34,679 bases of DNA from Nonomuraea ceibae (GTDB lineage: Bacteria; Actinomycetota; Actinomycetes; Streptosporangiales; Streptosporangiaceae). The notes beneath the pieces were generated by a model. That model saw nothing but the letters and a program-made list of their open reading frames with translations. It did no database searches and was not told where the DNA came from. The DNA is taken from positions 1 to 34,679 of the forward strand of contig NZ_JAHKRO010000099.1 of the NCBI RefSeq assembly GCF_019396325.1, written 5' to 3'. Both the position numbers and the translations under genes were made by a program. This document shows positions 6,776 through 15,221 of this stretch, piece after piece. The number at the start of each line of letters is the position of its first letter. Position 1 is the stretch's first letter.

Positions 6776-8306
6776 AGAGACCGTTGAGAAAGCGGACCGC
6801 GATCGGCACCGCCGCCGAGCCGCCCGATCCGCCGTGCCTGACGAAGACGCAGAACGCCAGGTCGTCGGTGAATCCCATGAACCAGGCGTGCGGCCGCTGA
6901 CCCTGCACCTCGGCCGTCCCCGTCTTGCCCGCCACCCCCGGCGGCAGCCCCGCGCCACTGGCCGTGCCGTGGTCCACGACGGCCCGCATCATCTGCCGCA
7001 GCCCCGCCACGACCGTCGAGTCCATCGGCGCCGGCGGATGCGGCGGGCCGTCGATCCGGCGCACCTCCTTCTCGGCGAGCAGCCGGGGCGAGCGCAGCGT
7101 GCCGTCCTGCACGGCGGCGGCGATCGCCGCCATGCACAGCGGTGTGGCCAGCACCTTGCCCTGGCCGATGATGTTCGCGCCGGCGTCGTCGGGCGTCTGC
7201 GGGTCCTCGATCGAGCCGCACGCGCCCTGCGCGCCCGTCGGCATGCTGCGCCCGAACCCCCACTCCAGCGCCGTCTCACGCAGCTCCTCGGCGTCGAGCC
7301 GGGTCGTGCCCTGCTGGACGAACGTGGTGTTGCAGGAGTACGCGAGCGCGTCGGCGAAGGAGACCACGCCCCGGTCCCTCTCCCCGTCGTTGTCGAAGCC
7401 GCGGTGGCCCGGGATCGCGTACCTGGCCGGGCACGGCACCGGGGAGCCCGGCTGGAGCCCGGACTTCAGCAGCGCGGCGGCCACGATCGTCTTGAACGTG
7501 GAGCCGGGCGGGAACATGTCGTGGAAGGCGCTGTAGTTGTCCTTGAGCCGGTCGGCCACCGCCAGCACCTCCCCGGTGCCGGGACGCAGCACGACGATCG
7601 AGGAGTTCTCCACGCCGTCCAGCGCCCGCGCGGCGGCGGCCTGGACGGGGCGCGACAGCGTGAGGCGCACGACGTTCGGCTTCGGCTCGGCGGTCAGCAG
7701 CCGCCGCTCGGCCCCGCCCGGCTCCTTGGCCACCAGCGCCAGCCCCAGGTTCACGTCCCCGAACTCGGGCCGCAGCCTGGCCAGGTACGACTCCACGTGA
7801 CTGTCGCGCGGGATCGGATCGCCCTCCCGGGTGACCAGCTCGACCGCCGGCCCCTCGAAGTCGGTCAGCTCCACCGTGGCGCCGCCCTTGAGCACCGGGT
7901 GCAGCGTCTCCGGGGCCCACAGCACCTTCCACTCCCCGTCGCGCACGGCCAGCCGCAGCACCCCGTCGAACGGCCACTCGCCCAGCTCGTCCAGCGTCCG
8001 CACCCCGCTGAACGGCGCCTCCGCGCTCTCCTCGCCGGTGCTCTTCACCGGCGCGGGGCGTAACTCCAGGCCGGTGACGCCGAGCTCGGCGTCCATCGCC
8101 CGGTGCCGCTCCCGGAAGTCGCCCGGCGGCCGGTCGACCAGCCGGCTCATCGTCCCGACGTCACCCGCCCGCCAGGCGTCGAAATATGCCTTCGCGGTGG
8201 CGGCGGCGCTGCCTCTGACCCCGCCGGCGGCGGCGACGGCGAAGGCCACCGCGGCCATCACCGCGAGAACCGCCCCGAGGAGCACAATCAGCCTTCTGCG
8301 TCGCAT
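6774..8306 (-). CDS. penicillin-binding transpeptidase (class B PBP type)
   Basis: A 510-aa D,D-transpeptidase. An N-terminal signal-anchor (RRRRLIVLLGAVLAVMAAV) is followed by an NTF2-like domain of the MecA_N kind (about 35-150: AKAYFDAWRAGDVGTMSRLV), a middle dimerisation-type region, and the transpeptidase domain. The three catalytic motifs are present: S269-T-F-K272, S324-C-N326 and K461-T-G463. It should cross-link peptidoglycan outside the membrane and bind beta-lactams. The NTF2 domain resembles low-affinity PBPs such as PBP2a, but resistance cannot be inferred from this. GGGAGA precedes ATG 8306. Its start lies only 25 bp from the divergent spermidine-synthase-like gene. Confidence 0.93.
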   Translation of the reverse strand: MRRRRLIVLLGAVLAVMAAVAFAVAAAGGVRGSAAATAKAYFDAWRAGDVGTMSRLVDRPPGDFRERHRAMDAELGVTGLELRPAPVKSTGEESAEAPFSGVRTLDELGEWPFDGVLRLAVRDGEWKVLWAPETLHPVLKGGATVELTDFEGPAVELVTREGDPIPRDSHVESYLARLRPEFGDVNLGLALVAKEPGGAERRLLTAEPKPNVVRLTLSRPVQAAAARALDGVENSSIVVLRPGTGEVLAVADRLKDNYSAFHDMFPPGSTFKTIVAAALLKSGLQPGSPVPCPARYAIPGHRGFDNDGERDRGVVSFADALAYSCNTTFVQQGTTRLDAEELRETALEWGFGRSMPTGAQGACGSIEDPQTPDDAGANIIGQGKVLATPLCMAAIAAAVQDGTLRSPRLLAEKEVRRIDGPPHPPAPMDSTVVAGLRQMMRAVVDHGTASGAGLPPGVAGKTGTAEVQGQRPHAWFMGFTDDLAFCVFVRHGGSGGSAAVPIAVRFLNGL

Positions 8307-8331
8307 ACGGTTCTCCCAGGGAGGGATCAGC

Positions 8332-9180
8332 GTGGCACGTGGACAGCAGCGGGAACCGGCCCCCGGCCAGTATTCGGTGACGTTCGGCGAGGTCGAACTG
8401 CTCCGGGATCTGGACAGGCAGGACGGCTGGATGCTGTCCAAGGATGGCGTACCGCAGTCGTATGTCGACCTACAAGACCCCACATTCCTGGAATTCGAGT
8501 ACGTACGCCTCATGGCGGACGTCATCGATTTGCTTCCTGAAGGGGAGCTGAGCTGCGTCCACGTGGGCGGCGGGGCGTGCACGATCCCCCGTTACGTCAC
8601 GGCGACCCGGCCGGGGTCGCGGCACATCGTCATCGAGCCCGACGGGCTGCTCGTCGACCTGGTGCGCGAGCAGCTCGCGCTGCGCTCGGTGCCCCGGCTG
8701 AAGGTCATCGTGGCCGGTGGGCGCGAGGGCACCGCGAAGGTGTGGGACGCCACGGCCGACCTGCTGGTCCTGGACGCCTTCAGCGGCGCGACGATGCCCG
8801 TGGAGCTGGCCACCGAGGAATACCTGGGCGACATCGCCCGGGTGCTGCGCCCTTCGGGCACGCTGCTGGTCAACCTGGCCGACGGCAAGGGCCTGGCGTT
8901 CGCCAGGCGGCTGCTGGCCACGGTGACGGGCGCGTTCCGGCACGTGGCGCTGCTGGCCGAGCCGGGGGTGATGCGGGGACGCCGGTTCGGCAACCTCATC
9001 GTCGCCGCCTCCCGGACGGAGCTGCCGGTCGAGCTGCTCACCCGCCGCGCGGCGGGCGGCCTCACGCAGGCGCGGTGCGTGCACGGCGAGGCGCTGGTCA
9101 ACTTCATCGCCGGGGCCGCGCCCATCAGGGACGGCGACGCGGTGCTCGCACCGGTGCCGCCTCCCGCGGTGTTCGGCTAG
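8332..9180 (+). CDS. spermidine-synthase-like SAM-binding protein
   Basis: A 282-aa Rossmann methyltransferase-fold protein of the polyamine aminopropyltransferase-like type. The nucleotide loop is VHVGGGACTIPRYV, the acidic residue after strand 2 is in IVIEPD, and LLVLDAFSGATMP carries the catalytic-region Asp. It lacks the membrane segments seen in MFS-fused relatives. Many such actinobacterial proteins are annotated as spermidine synthase without proof of activity. GTG 8332 follows a strong GGGAGG. The last 4 bp (CTAG) serve as stop codons for this gene and, on the other strand, for the response regulator. Confidence 0.82.
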   Translation: MARGQQREPAPGQYSVTFGEVELLRDLDRQDGWMLSKDGVPQSYVDLQDPTFLEFEYVRLMADVIDLLPEGELSCVHVGGGACTIPRYVTATRPGSRHIVIEPDGLLVDLVREQLALRSVPRLKVIVAGGREGTAKVWDATADLLVLDAFSGATMPVELATEEYLGDIARVLRPSGTLLVNLADGKGLAFARRLLATVTGAFRHVALLAEPGVMRGRRFGNLIVAASRTELPVELLTRRAAGGLTQARCVHGEALVNFIAGAAPIRDGDAVLAPVPPPAVFG

Positions 9181-9845
9181 GGGCGCAGGTAGGCCAGGAC
9201 GGCGGCGACCCTGCGGTGGACGTCGCCGCTGTTCTCCAGGCCGAGCTTGGTGAAGATGGCGTTGACGTTCTTCTCCACCGACGACACCGACAGGTGCAGC
9301 GCCCTGGCGATGGCGCCGTTGGACCTGCCGTGGGCCATCTCGCGCAGCACGTCGCGCTCGCGCGGGGTGAGCGACTCCGGCTCGCCGCGCACGTCGTGCC
9401 TGGCCATCAGGCCCTCGACCACCTTCGGGTCGATGACGGAGCCGCCGGAGGCGACCGCCCTGATCGCGCCCAGCAGCTCGTCGAGGTCGCCGACGCGGTC
9501 CTTCAGCAGGTAGGCCAGCCCCTCGGTGCCGTGCTTGAACAGCTCCAGGGCGAACAGCGCGTCGGAGTACTGCGACAGCACGACGATGCCGACGCCCGGG
9601 TGGGCGGCGCGCACGCGGTGGGCGGCGTCGATGCCCTCGAAGCCCTGCCGCCACCGCCCTCCGGGCATCCGGATGTCGGTGACCACCACGTCGGGCCGGA
9701 GCCTGCGGACGGCGTCGAGGAGCTGGTCGGCGTCGCCGACGGCGGCGGCGACGGTGACCTCGGCGGAGGTCTCCAGCAGCCGCCGGGTGCCCTCGCGCAC
9801 CAGGTAGTGGTCGTCGGCCAGGACGGCCCTGATCGGCTCACCCAT
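9177..9845 (-). CDS. NarL/FixJ-family response regulator
   Basis: A 222-aa protein. The receiver domain (1-125) has the acidic pair D11/D12, the phospho-acceptor D57 in VVVTDIRMP and K115 in LLKDR. A LuxR-type DNA-binding domain follows (about 155-215: LTPRERDVLREMAHGRSNGAIA, then LSVSSVEKNVNAIFTKLGL). Its start overlaps the end of the sensor kinase gene by 8 bp, so the two are translationally coupled partners. The signal and targets are unknown. Possible targets include the neighbouring PBP and beta-lactamase-fold genes, but no shared operator was found. Confidence 0.95.
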   Translation of the reverse strand: MGEPIRAVLADDHYLVREGTRRLLETSAEVTVAAAVGDADQLLDAVRRLRPDVVVTDIRMPGGRWRQGFEGIDAAHRVRAAHPGVGIVVLSQYSDALFALELFKHGTEGLAYLLKDRVGDLDELLGAIRAVASGGSVIDPKVVEGLMARHDVRGEPESLTPRERDVLREMAHGRSNGAIARALHLSVSSVEKNVNAIFTKLGLENSGDVHRRVAAVLAYLRP

Positions 9846-11550
9846 CGACCGGCACCCAGGCGTGCACCCGTGTCCCCTTTCCCCGCTCGCTGTCGACCCG
9901 CAGCCCGCCGCCCAGCGCGGTGAGCCGGTCGGTCAGCGTGCCGAGCACGCCGGGCCGGGCCTCGAAGCCGGCGCCGTCGTCGCCCACGGTCACGCCGAGC
10001 CGTCCGTCGTCCCTGGACAGCCGCACTTCTATCCTGGCCGCCGCGGCGTGCTTGAGCGCGTTGGCCACGGCCTCGCTCACGGTGAAGTACATCGCGCCCT
10101 CGACCTCGTCGGGGAAGCGCTCGGCCCGCAGGTCGCGCCCGGCGTGGACGTGGACGGGCACGGGCAGCCGGGCGCAGCGCTCCTCGACGGCCTCGACGAG
10201 GCCGCCCTGGCTCAGCGCCGACGGGTGGATGCCGGCGGCCAGCTCGCGCAGGTCGGCGAGGGTCTGGCGGGCCTGTTCGCGCAGGCCGGCGAGGGTCGCG
10301 GCGCCGCCCCCGGTGGCGCGGGCCAGCTCGATCCCGGCGATGAGGGCGACGAGCTGCTGCTGGACGCCGTCGTGGATGTTGCGCTCGATGCGCCGCCGCT
10401 CGGCCTCCTGGGCGTTGACCAGGCGGGTGGCCAGCCCGGCGCTCTGGATGGCGAGCCCGGCGGGCACGGCGAGCGCTTCCAGGAAGCGCCGGTCCTCGCG
10501 GGTCAGGCGGCCGGAGACGCGGGGGCCGCATTCGAGCCGCCCCTGGCCGCCCCGTACGGGCAGGGTGAGGGCCGCGGGGCCGTCCTCGGCCCCGGACACC
10601 ACCCGCCTGCCGTCGGCCAGCGTGACGGCCGCCCAGCGCGTCTCCAGGCCGGTCCGTACGGCCTCGGCGAGCCGGCCGAGCTGCTCCACGGGTTCCCGGC
10701 TGTCCTCCAGGTCGGGGGCGAGGCCGGACAGCACCTCCCCCACGGTCGGCCGTACGTCGAACACCAGGAGCAGACGCGAGCCGCGCAGGCCGATGCGGAT
10801 GTCGAGCAGGTGGTGGCGGGCGACCGCGACGACGATCGCGCCGGGCAGCGCGCCGAGCACGGCCAGCATGCCGACCAGGCCGACCGCCGGGGCCTGGCCG
10901 CCGCTCAGGAACAGGTAGCCGAGCACGATCCCGATCTGGTTGGCGGCGGCTCCGGCGGCCATCCAGCCGTACTGGGCCCGCTCGGGCGGGCGGCTGCGCC
11001 ACCAGCGGAGCACGAGCCCGGCGAACACCACGTGACCGAGGACCCAGACCGTGAACTGCCCGGCCGCGGAGGCGAAGACGCCGGCCCACTGGACGGGGCC
11101 GTGCACGTCGATGGGCCGGCCGGGCAGGAACGACACCGTCAGGTTGCCGGCGGCGTGCAGGGCGATCGCGACCCCGGCGAGCCAGGCGACGGGCCGCCAG
11201 CGCCGCGACGGCAGCCGGCCCTCCGGGAACAGCAGCGGCACGTACACCCAGCTCAGCCCGTAGAAGACGGCCATCGCGGCGAGGGCCGCCCGGGCGAGCC
11301 CCGGCGCGACGTCCGCCAGGGCGACCCCGGACAGGCCGACGCCGAAGCAGACGGCGGCGGCCAGCAGCAGCCTGCCGTAGGGCACGTCGGGCCGCCGGAG
11401 GGCGAGCAGCAGGCCGAGCGCCGGGAGGATCAGGCCGACGGCGACGAACGCCGCCTGCGAGGCGAGGGGCCCGCCCGTCGCGACGGTGGCCGCCACCAGC
11501 GTCACGGCCGCGGTCGCGGCCGCCAGGACCGCCGCCAGGTTGGTACGCAT
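9838..11550 (-). CDS. membrane sensor histidine kinase (HisKA_3 / NarL-partner type)
   Basis: A 570-aa kinase. Residues about 5-240 contain roughly seven or eight hydrophobic helices and no large outer domain, so it may sense membrane state or a small ligand. A degenerate GAF-like region (about 265-375) follows. The HisKA_3 dimerisation helix holds the phospho-acceptor H393 (RRRIERNIHDGVQQQLVAL). A C-terminal HATPase_c domain has an N-box (EAVANALKHA) and G-box (VGDDGAGF). ATG 11550 is the likely start. It is upstream of, and overlaps, its response regulator. The 157-bp spacer to the divergent hydrolase must hold both promoters. Confidence 0.93.
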   Translation of the reverse strand: MRTNLAAVLAAATAAVTLVAATVATGGPLASQAAFVAVGLILPALGLLLALRRPDVPYGRLLLAAAVCFGVGLSGVALADVAPGLARAALAAMAVFYGLSWVYVPLLFPEGRLPSRRWRPVAWLAGVAIALHAAGNLTVSFLPGRPIDVHGPVQWAGVFASAAGQFTVWVLGHVVFAGLVLRWWRSRPPERAQYGWMAAGAAANQIGIVLGYLFLSGGQAPAVGLVGMLAVLGALPGAIVVAVARHHLLDIRIGLRGSRLLLVFDVRPTVGEVLSGLAPDLEDSREPVEQLGRLAEAVRTGLETRWAAVTLADGRRVVSGAEDGPAALTLPVRGGQGRLECGPRVSGRLTREDRRFLEALAVPAGLAIQSAGLATRLVNAQEAERRRIERNIHDGVQQQLVALIAGIELARATGGGAATLAGLREQARQTLADLRELAAGIHPSALSQGGLVEAVEERCARLPVPVHVHAGRDLRAERFPDEVEGAMYFTVSEAVANALKHAAAARIEVRLSRDDGRLGVTVGDDGAGFEARPGVLGTLTDRLTALGGGLRVDSERGKGTRVHAWVPVDG

Positions 11551-11707
11551 ATCCGACCATCGTCACAAGCCTTCCGGACGGCGTCCATCCGGTTGACCGC
11601 ACACTTCGTACGGCCGTCCGCACCGCCGGGACGGTGGCCCGCACGGTGGGCCGGGCGGGCCGGTCCGCGTTTTGCTGGAGATCCGTCGAGCGGAAGGGAT
11701 CTTCCTC

Positions 11708-13063
11708 ATGAACCACCCGGCACGAAGCCTGGCTGCCGTCGCCTGCGCCGTCGCCCTGGCCGTCCCCGCCCTGACCGTCCCCGCCCAAGCCGTGCCCGTC
11801 TCTTACGCCGGCATCGCCCGGGTCGCGGGCGCCGAGATCCCGGACACGCCGCTGGGCGACGCGCTGCGCTGGGTGCTGGACGCCGCCACGCGGACGCCGA
11901 TCGGGCAGGCCGAGCTGGAGGCGCGCTTCGCCCCCGAGTTCCTCGCCGCGGTCCCCGCCGAGCGGATCAACGAGGCGCTGGCCGCCTACAAGGGCATCCA
12001 GGTGCGCTCGGTGCACGTCCAGCACGCGGGCGCGCTCGTGGCCGCCGTGGACCTGGGCGGCAGGCGCTACCTGCTGACGCTCGGCGTGAACGGCGCCGGG
12101 CTGATCAGCGGGCTGCTGCTGGCCGAGCCGCCCGAGCCGCGGCCCACGCCGGCGAGCTGGGGCGAGCTGGAGCGGCGGCTGCGCGCGGTCGCGCCGCGCA
12201 CCGGGTTCGTCGCGGCCGAGGTCACCGGCCGGTCCTGCCGTCCGGTGCGGGGCGTCGCGACGGGCGTGCGCCGGCCGCTGGGGTCGATGGTCAAGCTGTT
12301 CGTGCTCGGCACGGTGGCCGCGCAGATCAAGAAGGGCGCCTACCGCTGGGACACGAAGCTGACGATCACGCCGGAGCTGAAGAGCCTGCCGACCGGCCGG
12401 TTGCAGGACCTGCCCGACGGCAGCAAGGTGACGGTCCTGGAGGCCGCCAAGCTGATGATCTCGATCAGCGACAACACGGCCACGGACCTGCTCGTGCACC
12501 GGGCGGGCCGGCGGGCGGTCGAGCGGACGATGCGCGCCTGGACGAAGGGGCACGAGCGGCGCAACGAGCCGCTGCTGACCACCAGGGAGCTGTTCGCGCT
12601 CAAGGGCGCCCGCTATCCGGAGCTGGCCGAGCGCTATCTGGCCGAGGACACCCGGGGCAGGCGCGCGTTCCTGGCGGACGTGGTGGCGAAGGTGCCGCTG
12701 CGGGAGATCGCCGGGTGGCAGCGGCCGCGCGAGCTGGACACGATCGAGTGGTTCGCCTCGCCGATGGACGTCTGCCGCGCCCACGCGGGGCTGGCGAAGC
12801 TGGACGACGGCCGGATCGGCGAGATCATGTCGGCGAACGACGCCGGGCTCGGGCTGCCGGCGGACCGGTGGCGGGCGGCCTGGTACAAGGGCGGCTCGGA
12901 GCCTGGGCTGCTCGACATGAGCTTCAGCGCCACCACCAGGGACGGCAGGACGTACGTCGTGACGCTCATGGCGGTGAACCCGGGCGCGCCGTTCGACGAC
13001 GACCGGACGGGCCAGGAGCTCCTGGCGCTGGCGCGGGGCGCGTTCAGGCTCATGGTGGAATAG
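11708..13063 (+). CDS. secreted class A beta-lactamase-fold serine hydrolase (Cpe/LpqF/ORF12-like)
   Basis: A 451-aa exported protein. The signal peptide ends near PAQA (about residue 27). A domain of about 100 residues (ALRWVLDAATRTPIGQAELE...) precedes a beta-lactamase/DD-peptidase fold with S193-M-V-K196, S254-D-N256 and K394-G-G396 in the positions of SxxK, SDN and KTG. The N-terminal domain plus this fold, and the length, recall the LpqF/ORF12 family, which includes the clavulanate-cluster protein ORF12. True beta-lactamase activity is uncertain: KGG replaces KTG and I could not place an E166 equivalent. ATG 11708 is preferred, with GGAAGGGA upstream. It is divergent from the sensor kinase. 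Confidence 0.85.
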   Translation: MNHPARSLAAVACAVALAVPALTVPAQAVPVSYAGIARVAGAEIPDTPLGDALRWVLDAATRTPIGQAELEARFAPEFLAAVPAERINEALAAYKGIQVRSVHVQHAGALVAAVDLGGRRYLLTLGVNGAGLISGLLLAEPPEPRPTPASWGELERRLRAVAPRTGFVAAEVTGRSCRPVRGVATGVRRPLGSMVKLFVLGTVAAQIKKGAYRWDTKLTITPELKSLPTGRLQDLPDGSKVTVLEAAKLMISISDNTATDLLVHRAGRRAVERTMRAWTKGHERRNEPLLTTRELFALKGARYPELAERYLAEDTRGRRAFLADVVAKVPLREIAGWQRPRELDTIEWFASPMDVCRAHAGLAKLDDGRIGEIMSANDAGLGLPADRWRAAWYKGGSEPGLLDMSFSATTRDGRTYVVTLMAVNPGAPFDDDRTGQELLALARGAFRLMVE

Positions 13064-13068
13064 TTGAA

Positions 13069-13079
13069 AACTAAACTGG
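13069..13079. promoter_or_regulatory. short symmetric AGTT-N3-AACT element before the pirin gene
   Basis: AGTTGAAAACT lies 40 bp upstream of the pirin start, followed closely by TAAACT, in a local AT-rich patch. AGTT/AACT half sites are typical of MarR-family operators, which often govern pirin genes. It could equally be promoter sequence, and no MarR gene is in the window. Confidence 0.3.
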
Positions 13080-13118
13080 GTTGACCGGAGCACGATCCCC
13101 GGCCGTAAGGAGCCCGAG

Positions 13119-14084
13119 ATGCCCGCCGTGACCGTCGACAACCTCCTCACCCTCCCCCGCCTGCCCGAGCCGGTGGCCGGGACGCCGCAGCGCAAGGTGC
13201 TGGCCGTCGAGACGGCGCCCAGCGGCTTCGAGGGCGAGGGCTTCCCGGTGCGCCGGGCGCTGGCCGCGATCAAGCCCGCCTACCTGGACCCGTTCGTGAT
13301 GATGGACCAGATGGGCGAGGTCGACTACGCGGCCGGTGAGCCCAAGGGCACCCCCTGGCATCCGCACCGGGGCTTCGAGACGGTCACGTACATGATCGAC
13401 GGGGTGATGGACCACCTCGACTCCAACGGAGGCGGCGGCTCGATCACCAACGGCGACACCCAGTGGATGACCGCCGGGGCCGGCATCCTGCACAAGGAGG
13501 CGCCGCCGGAGTGGCTGGTGCAGCAGGGCGGGCTGTTCCACGGCATCCAGCTGTGGGTCAACCTGCCCGGCGCCAAGAAGATGACCGCGCCGAAATATCA
13601 GGACATCGGGCGCTCGTCCGTGGTGCTGCTCAGCAGCCACGACGGCAGCGCGCTGGTGCGCCTGATCGCCGGCGACCTGGCCGGTCACTCCGGCCCCGGC
13701 AGCACGCAGACGCCGATCACGCTGCTGCACGCCACGATCAGCCCCGGCGGCCGGCTCACGCTGCCGTGGCGCAAGGACTTCAACGCGCTGGCCTACGCCC
13801 TGTCGGGGCGCGGCACGGCGGGCGCCGACCGGCGGCCCCTGCACGGCGGCCAGCTCGCGGTGTTCAACGGCTTCGGCAACCGGCCCGGCCTCACCACCGA
13901 CGGCGAGAGCATCACGCTGACCGCCAAGGACACGCTGGAGGTGATCGTGCTGGGCGGCGCGCCGATCGGCGAGCCGGTCGCCCACTACGGCCCGTTCGTC
14001 ATGAACACCCGCGCCGAGCTCGTCCAGGCCTTCGAGGACTTCCAGGCGGGCCGGCTCGGCACCATCCCCGCCGGCCACTCCTGA
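13119..14084 (+). CDS. pirin family protein
   Basis: A 321-aa bicupin of the pirin family. The metal-binding set is intact: H81 and H83 in WHPHRGFETVTYM, then H125 and E127 in GAGILHKE. The C-terminal pirin domain starts near residue 200 (ATISPGGRLTLPW). Some bacterial pirins act as quercetin 2,3-dioxygenases and others are redox-linked regulators; the sequence does not decide between these. TAAGGAG supports ATG 13119. Confidence 0.94.
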   Translation: MPAVTVDNLLTLPRLPEPVAGTPQRKVLAVETAPSGFEGEGFPVRRALAAIKPAYLDPFVMMDQMGEVDYAAGEPKGTPWHPHRGFETVTYMIDGVMDHLDSNGGGGSITNGDTQWMTAGAGILHKEAPPEWLVQQGGLFHGIQLWVNLPGAKKMTAPKYQDIGRSSVVLLSSHDGSALVRLIAGDLAGHSGPGSTQTPITLLHATISPGGRLTLPWRKDFNALAYALSGRGTAGADRRPLHGGQLAVFNGFGNRPGLTTDGESITLTAKDTLEVIVLGGAPIGEPVAHYGPFVMNTRAELVQAFEDFQAGRLGTIPAGHS

Positions 14085-14150
14085 CCGGGGCCGCGACGAG
14101 GTCAGCGGTATGCAGGTGAATTCCAAGCGCCCGGCGGCAGGGTGGGCGGC

Positions 14151-14618
14151 GTGTCACGTACGGAACTCACCACGGAACTCACCACGGAACCCACCACCAC
14201 CCCGGCGGTCGCCGGGCGGCTGCTGGGGCTGCTGATCCCGGGAGCCCTGCTGATCTGGCTGGCGGCCACCGTCGTCCTGGTCTCTCTGCCGGAGCTGAAG
14301 GTGGCGCTCGGCCACGCCGGGACGCCCGGCACCGCGACGGTCGTGTCGTGCCAGGCCCTGGGCCAGGGGCGCTACGACTGCCGGGCGTCCTTCGTGTTCG
14401 ACGACCGGTCGAAGGCACCGATCGTCGTCGCCACCGTGCCGGACGCCGAGGCGGGCGAGGTCTTCCCCGCCGCGCTGACGCCGGCCGGTGACCGGGTGCT
14501 GCCGACCGGGGCGCGCGGCGTGTGGCGTCAGGCGCTGGTGCTGGGCGCGCTCCCGCTGGGCGTGGCGCTCATCGCCGTGGTCACGGTCGTGATCAGGCGC
14601 CGTCACGCGCTCACTTGA
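14151..14618 (+). CDS. small membrane protein with two helices, unrecognised
   Basis: A 155-aa protein with a Thr/Glu-rich N-terminus made of three TE(L/P)T repeats, a transmembrane helix (about 22-46), a soluble loop of about 75 residues with a Cys pair (VVSCQALGQGRYDC), a second helix (about 125-147) and a basic tail. The topology resembles DUF3592-type proteins, but I do not recognise the family. GTG 14151 has AGGGTGGG just upstream; GTG 14142 is an in-frame alternative. The 3' end overlaps the convergent superoxide dismutase gene by 8 bp. Confidence 0.7.
   Translation: MSRTELTTELTTEPTTTPAVAGRLLGLLIPGALLIWLAATVVLVSLPELKVALGHAGTPGTATVVSCQALGQGRYDCRASFVFDDRSKAPIVVATVPDAEAGEVFPAALTPAGDRVLPTGARGVWRQALVLGALPLGVALIAVVTVVIRRRHALT
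14160..14195 (+). repeat. three tandem 12-bp repeats inside a coding region
   Basis: ACGGAACTCACC occurs twice in a row and a third time with one change (ACGGAACCCACC). In frame they encode TELT, TELT and TEPT at the N-terminus of the small membrane protein, so copy number could vary without a frameshift. Confidence 0.85.
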
Positions 14619-15144
14619 GCGTCACGCAGGCCAGCCGGTCGCCCGCCGCGCCCGCGTCGGGGCCCGAGGACGTGGTGTGACGGGCGTGGATCACCAGGGA
14701 GCCGGGCAGCCTGCCGGAGTCGAGCGACCAGGCGTTGCGCGCCGTGGCGCGGCCTGCCCCCGAGCTGTCGGTGGTGAAGTCGAGCCACACCTCGTTGCGC
14801 ACGCTGGCCTGGCCGGGCTCGTGCTGGTAGTGGGGGCCGGCGTCCTCGCCGGTCTTGCCGCAGGGCTTGGTGTGCAGGTGGGCGCCGTAGGGGCGGGTCG
14901 GCAGCAGCCCCTCGACGACGAGGGAGGTGAGCGTCTGCCCGCCGGTGGACTCGGCGGTGACGCTGGCCTGCGCGCCGGCCGGGACGAGCTTGCGGTCGTA
15001 GGCGATGGCGGCGGTGTCGCCGTCGGTGAGCTCGCCGCCGCCGGTCAGGCGCACGTCGCCGGGGTCGGGGGCGTGCGCGAGCTGCGGCGGGGAGCCCGCG
15101 CAACCGGCCGCGAGCAGGACGAGCAGGAGTGCGGGCACGCGCAT
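14611..15144 (-). CDS. sodC: lipoprotein of the Cu/Zn superoxide dismutase family, zinc ligands apparently missing
   Basis: A 177-aa exported lipoprotein (lipobox LLAAGC, C15). Copper-ligand positions are filled: H89 and H91 (GAHLHTK), H105 (GPHYQH) and H153 (LVIHARHT). The disulfide cysteines C95 and C173 and the guiding Arg (R170 in AGDRLACV) are also present. The zinc loop normally has a His and an Asp in HxGD; by my alignment those positions fall in RNEVWLDF and are not His/Asp. Mycobacterial SodC is known to work with copper only, so a Cu-only lipoprotein SOD defending the envelope against superoxide is likely. GGGGGA precedes ATG 15144. Confidence 0.85.
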   Translation of the reverse strand: MRVPALLLVLLAAGCAGSPPQLAHAPDPGDVRLTGGGELTDGDTAAIAYDRKLVPAGAQASVTAESTGGQTLTSLVVEGLLPTRPYGAHLHTKPCGKTGEDAGPHYQHEPGQASVRNEVWLDFTTDSSGAGRATARNAWSLDSGRLPGSLVIHARHTTSSGPDAGAAGDRLACVTLK

Positions 15145-15205
15145 GGAGATCCCCCGGTCCGGGAGCCCGTACGGTCCGGGCTCGGCGAGGGCACCACTCT
15201 AACCA

Positions 15206-15221
15206 GTAGCCGCTCGGCTAC
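15206..15221 (-). terminator. hairpin at the end of the pterin dehydratase gene
   Basis: GTAGCC-GCTC-GGCTAC forms a 6-bp stem with a 4-nt loop covering the TAG stop of the minus-strand gene. No T-run follows on the minus strand, so termination is uncertain. Confidence 0.35.

Noticed and set aside
6754..7263. Upstream extension of the hemolysin III frame (open to 7263)
   Set aside because: The extension overlaps the PBP transpeptidase domain, has no family similarity, and ATG 6753 matches the natural family start.
9503..13273. Very long open frames on the opposite strands of the two-component system and hydrolase genes (over 1000 codons each)
   Set aside because: They translate to Arg/Pro/Gly/Ala-rich low-complexity sequence with no domains. 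In DNA of this GC content, stop codons are rare antisense to real genes, and the true genes have full motif sets.
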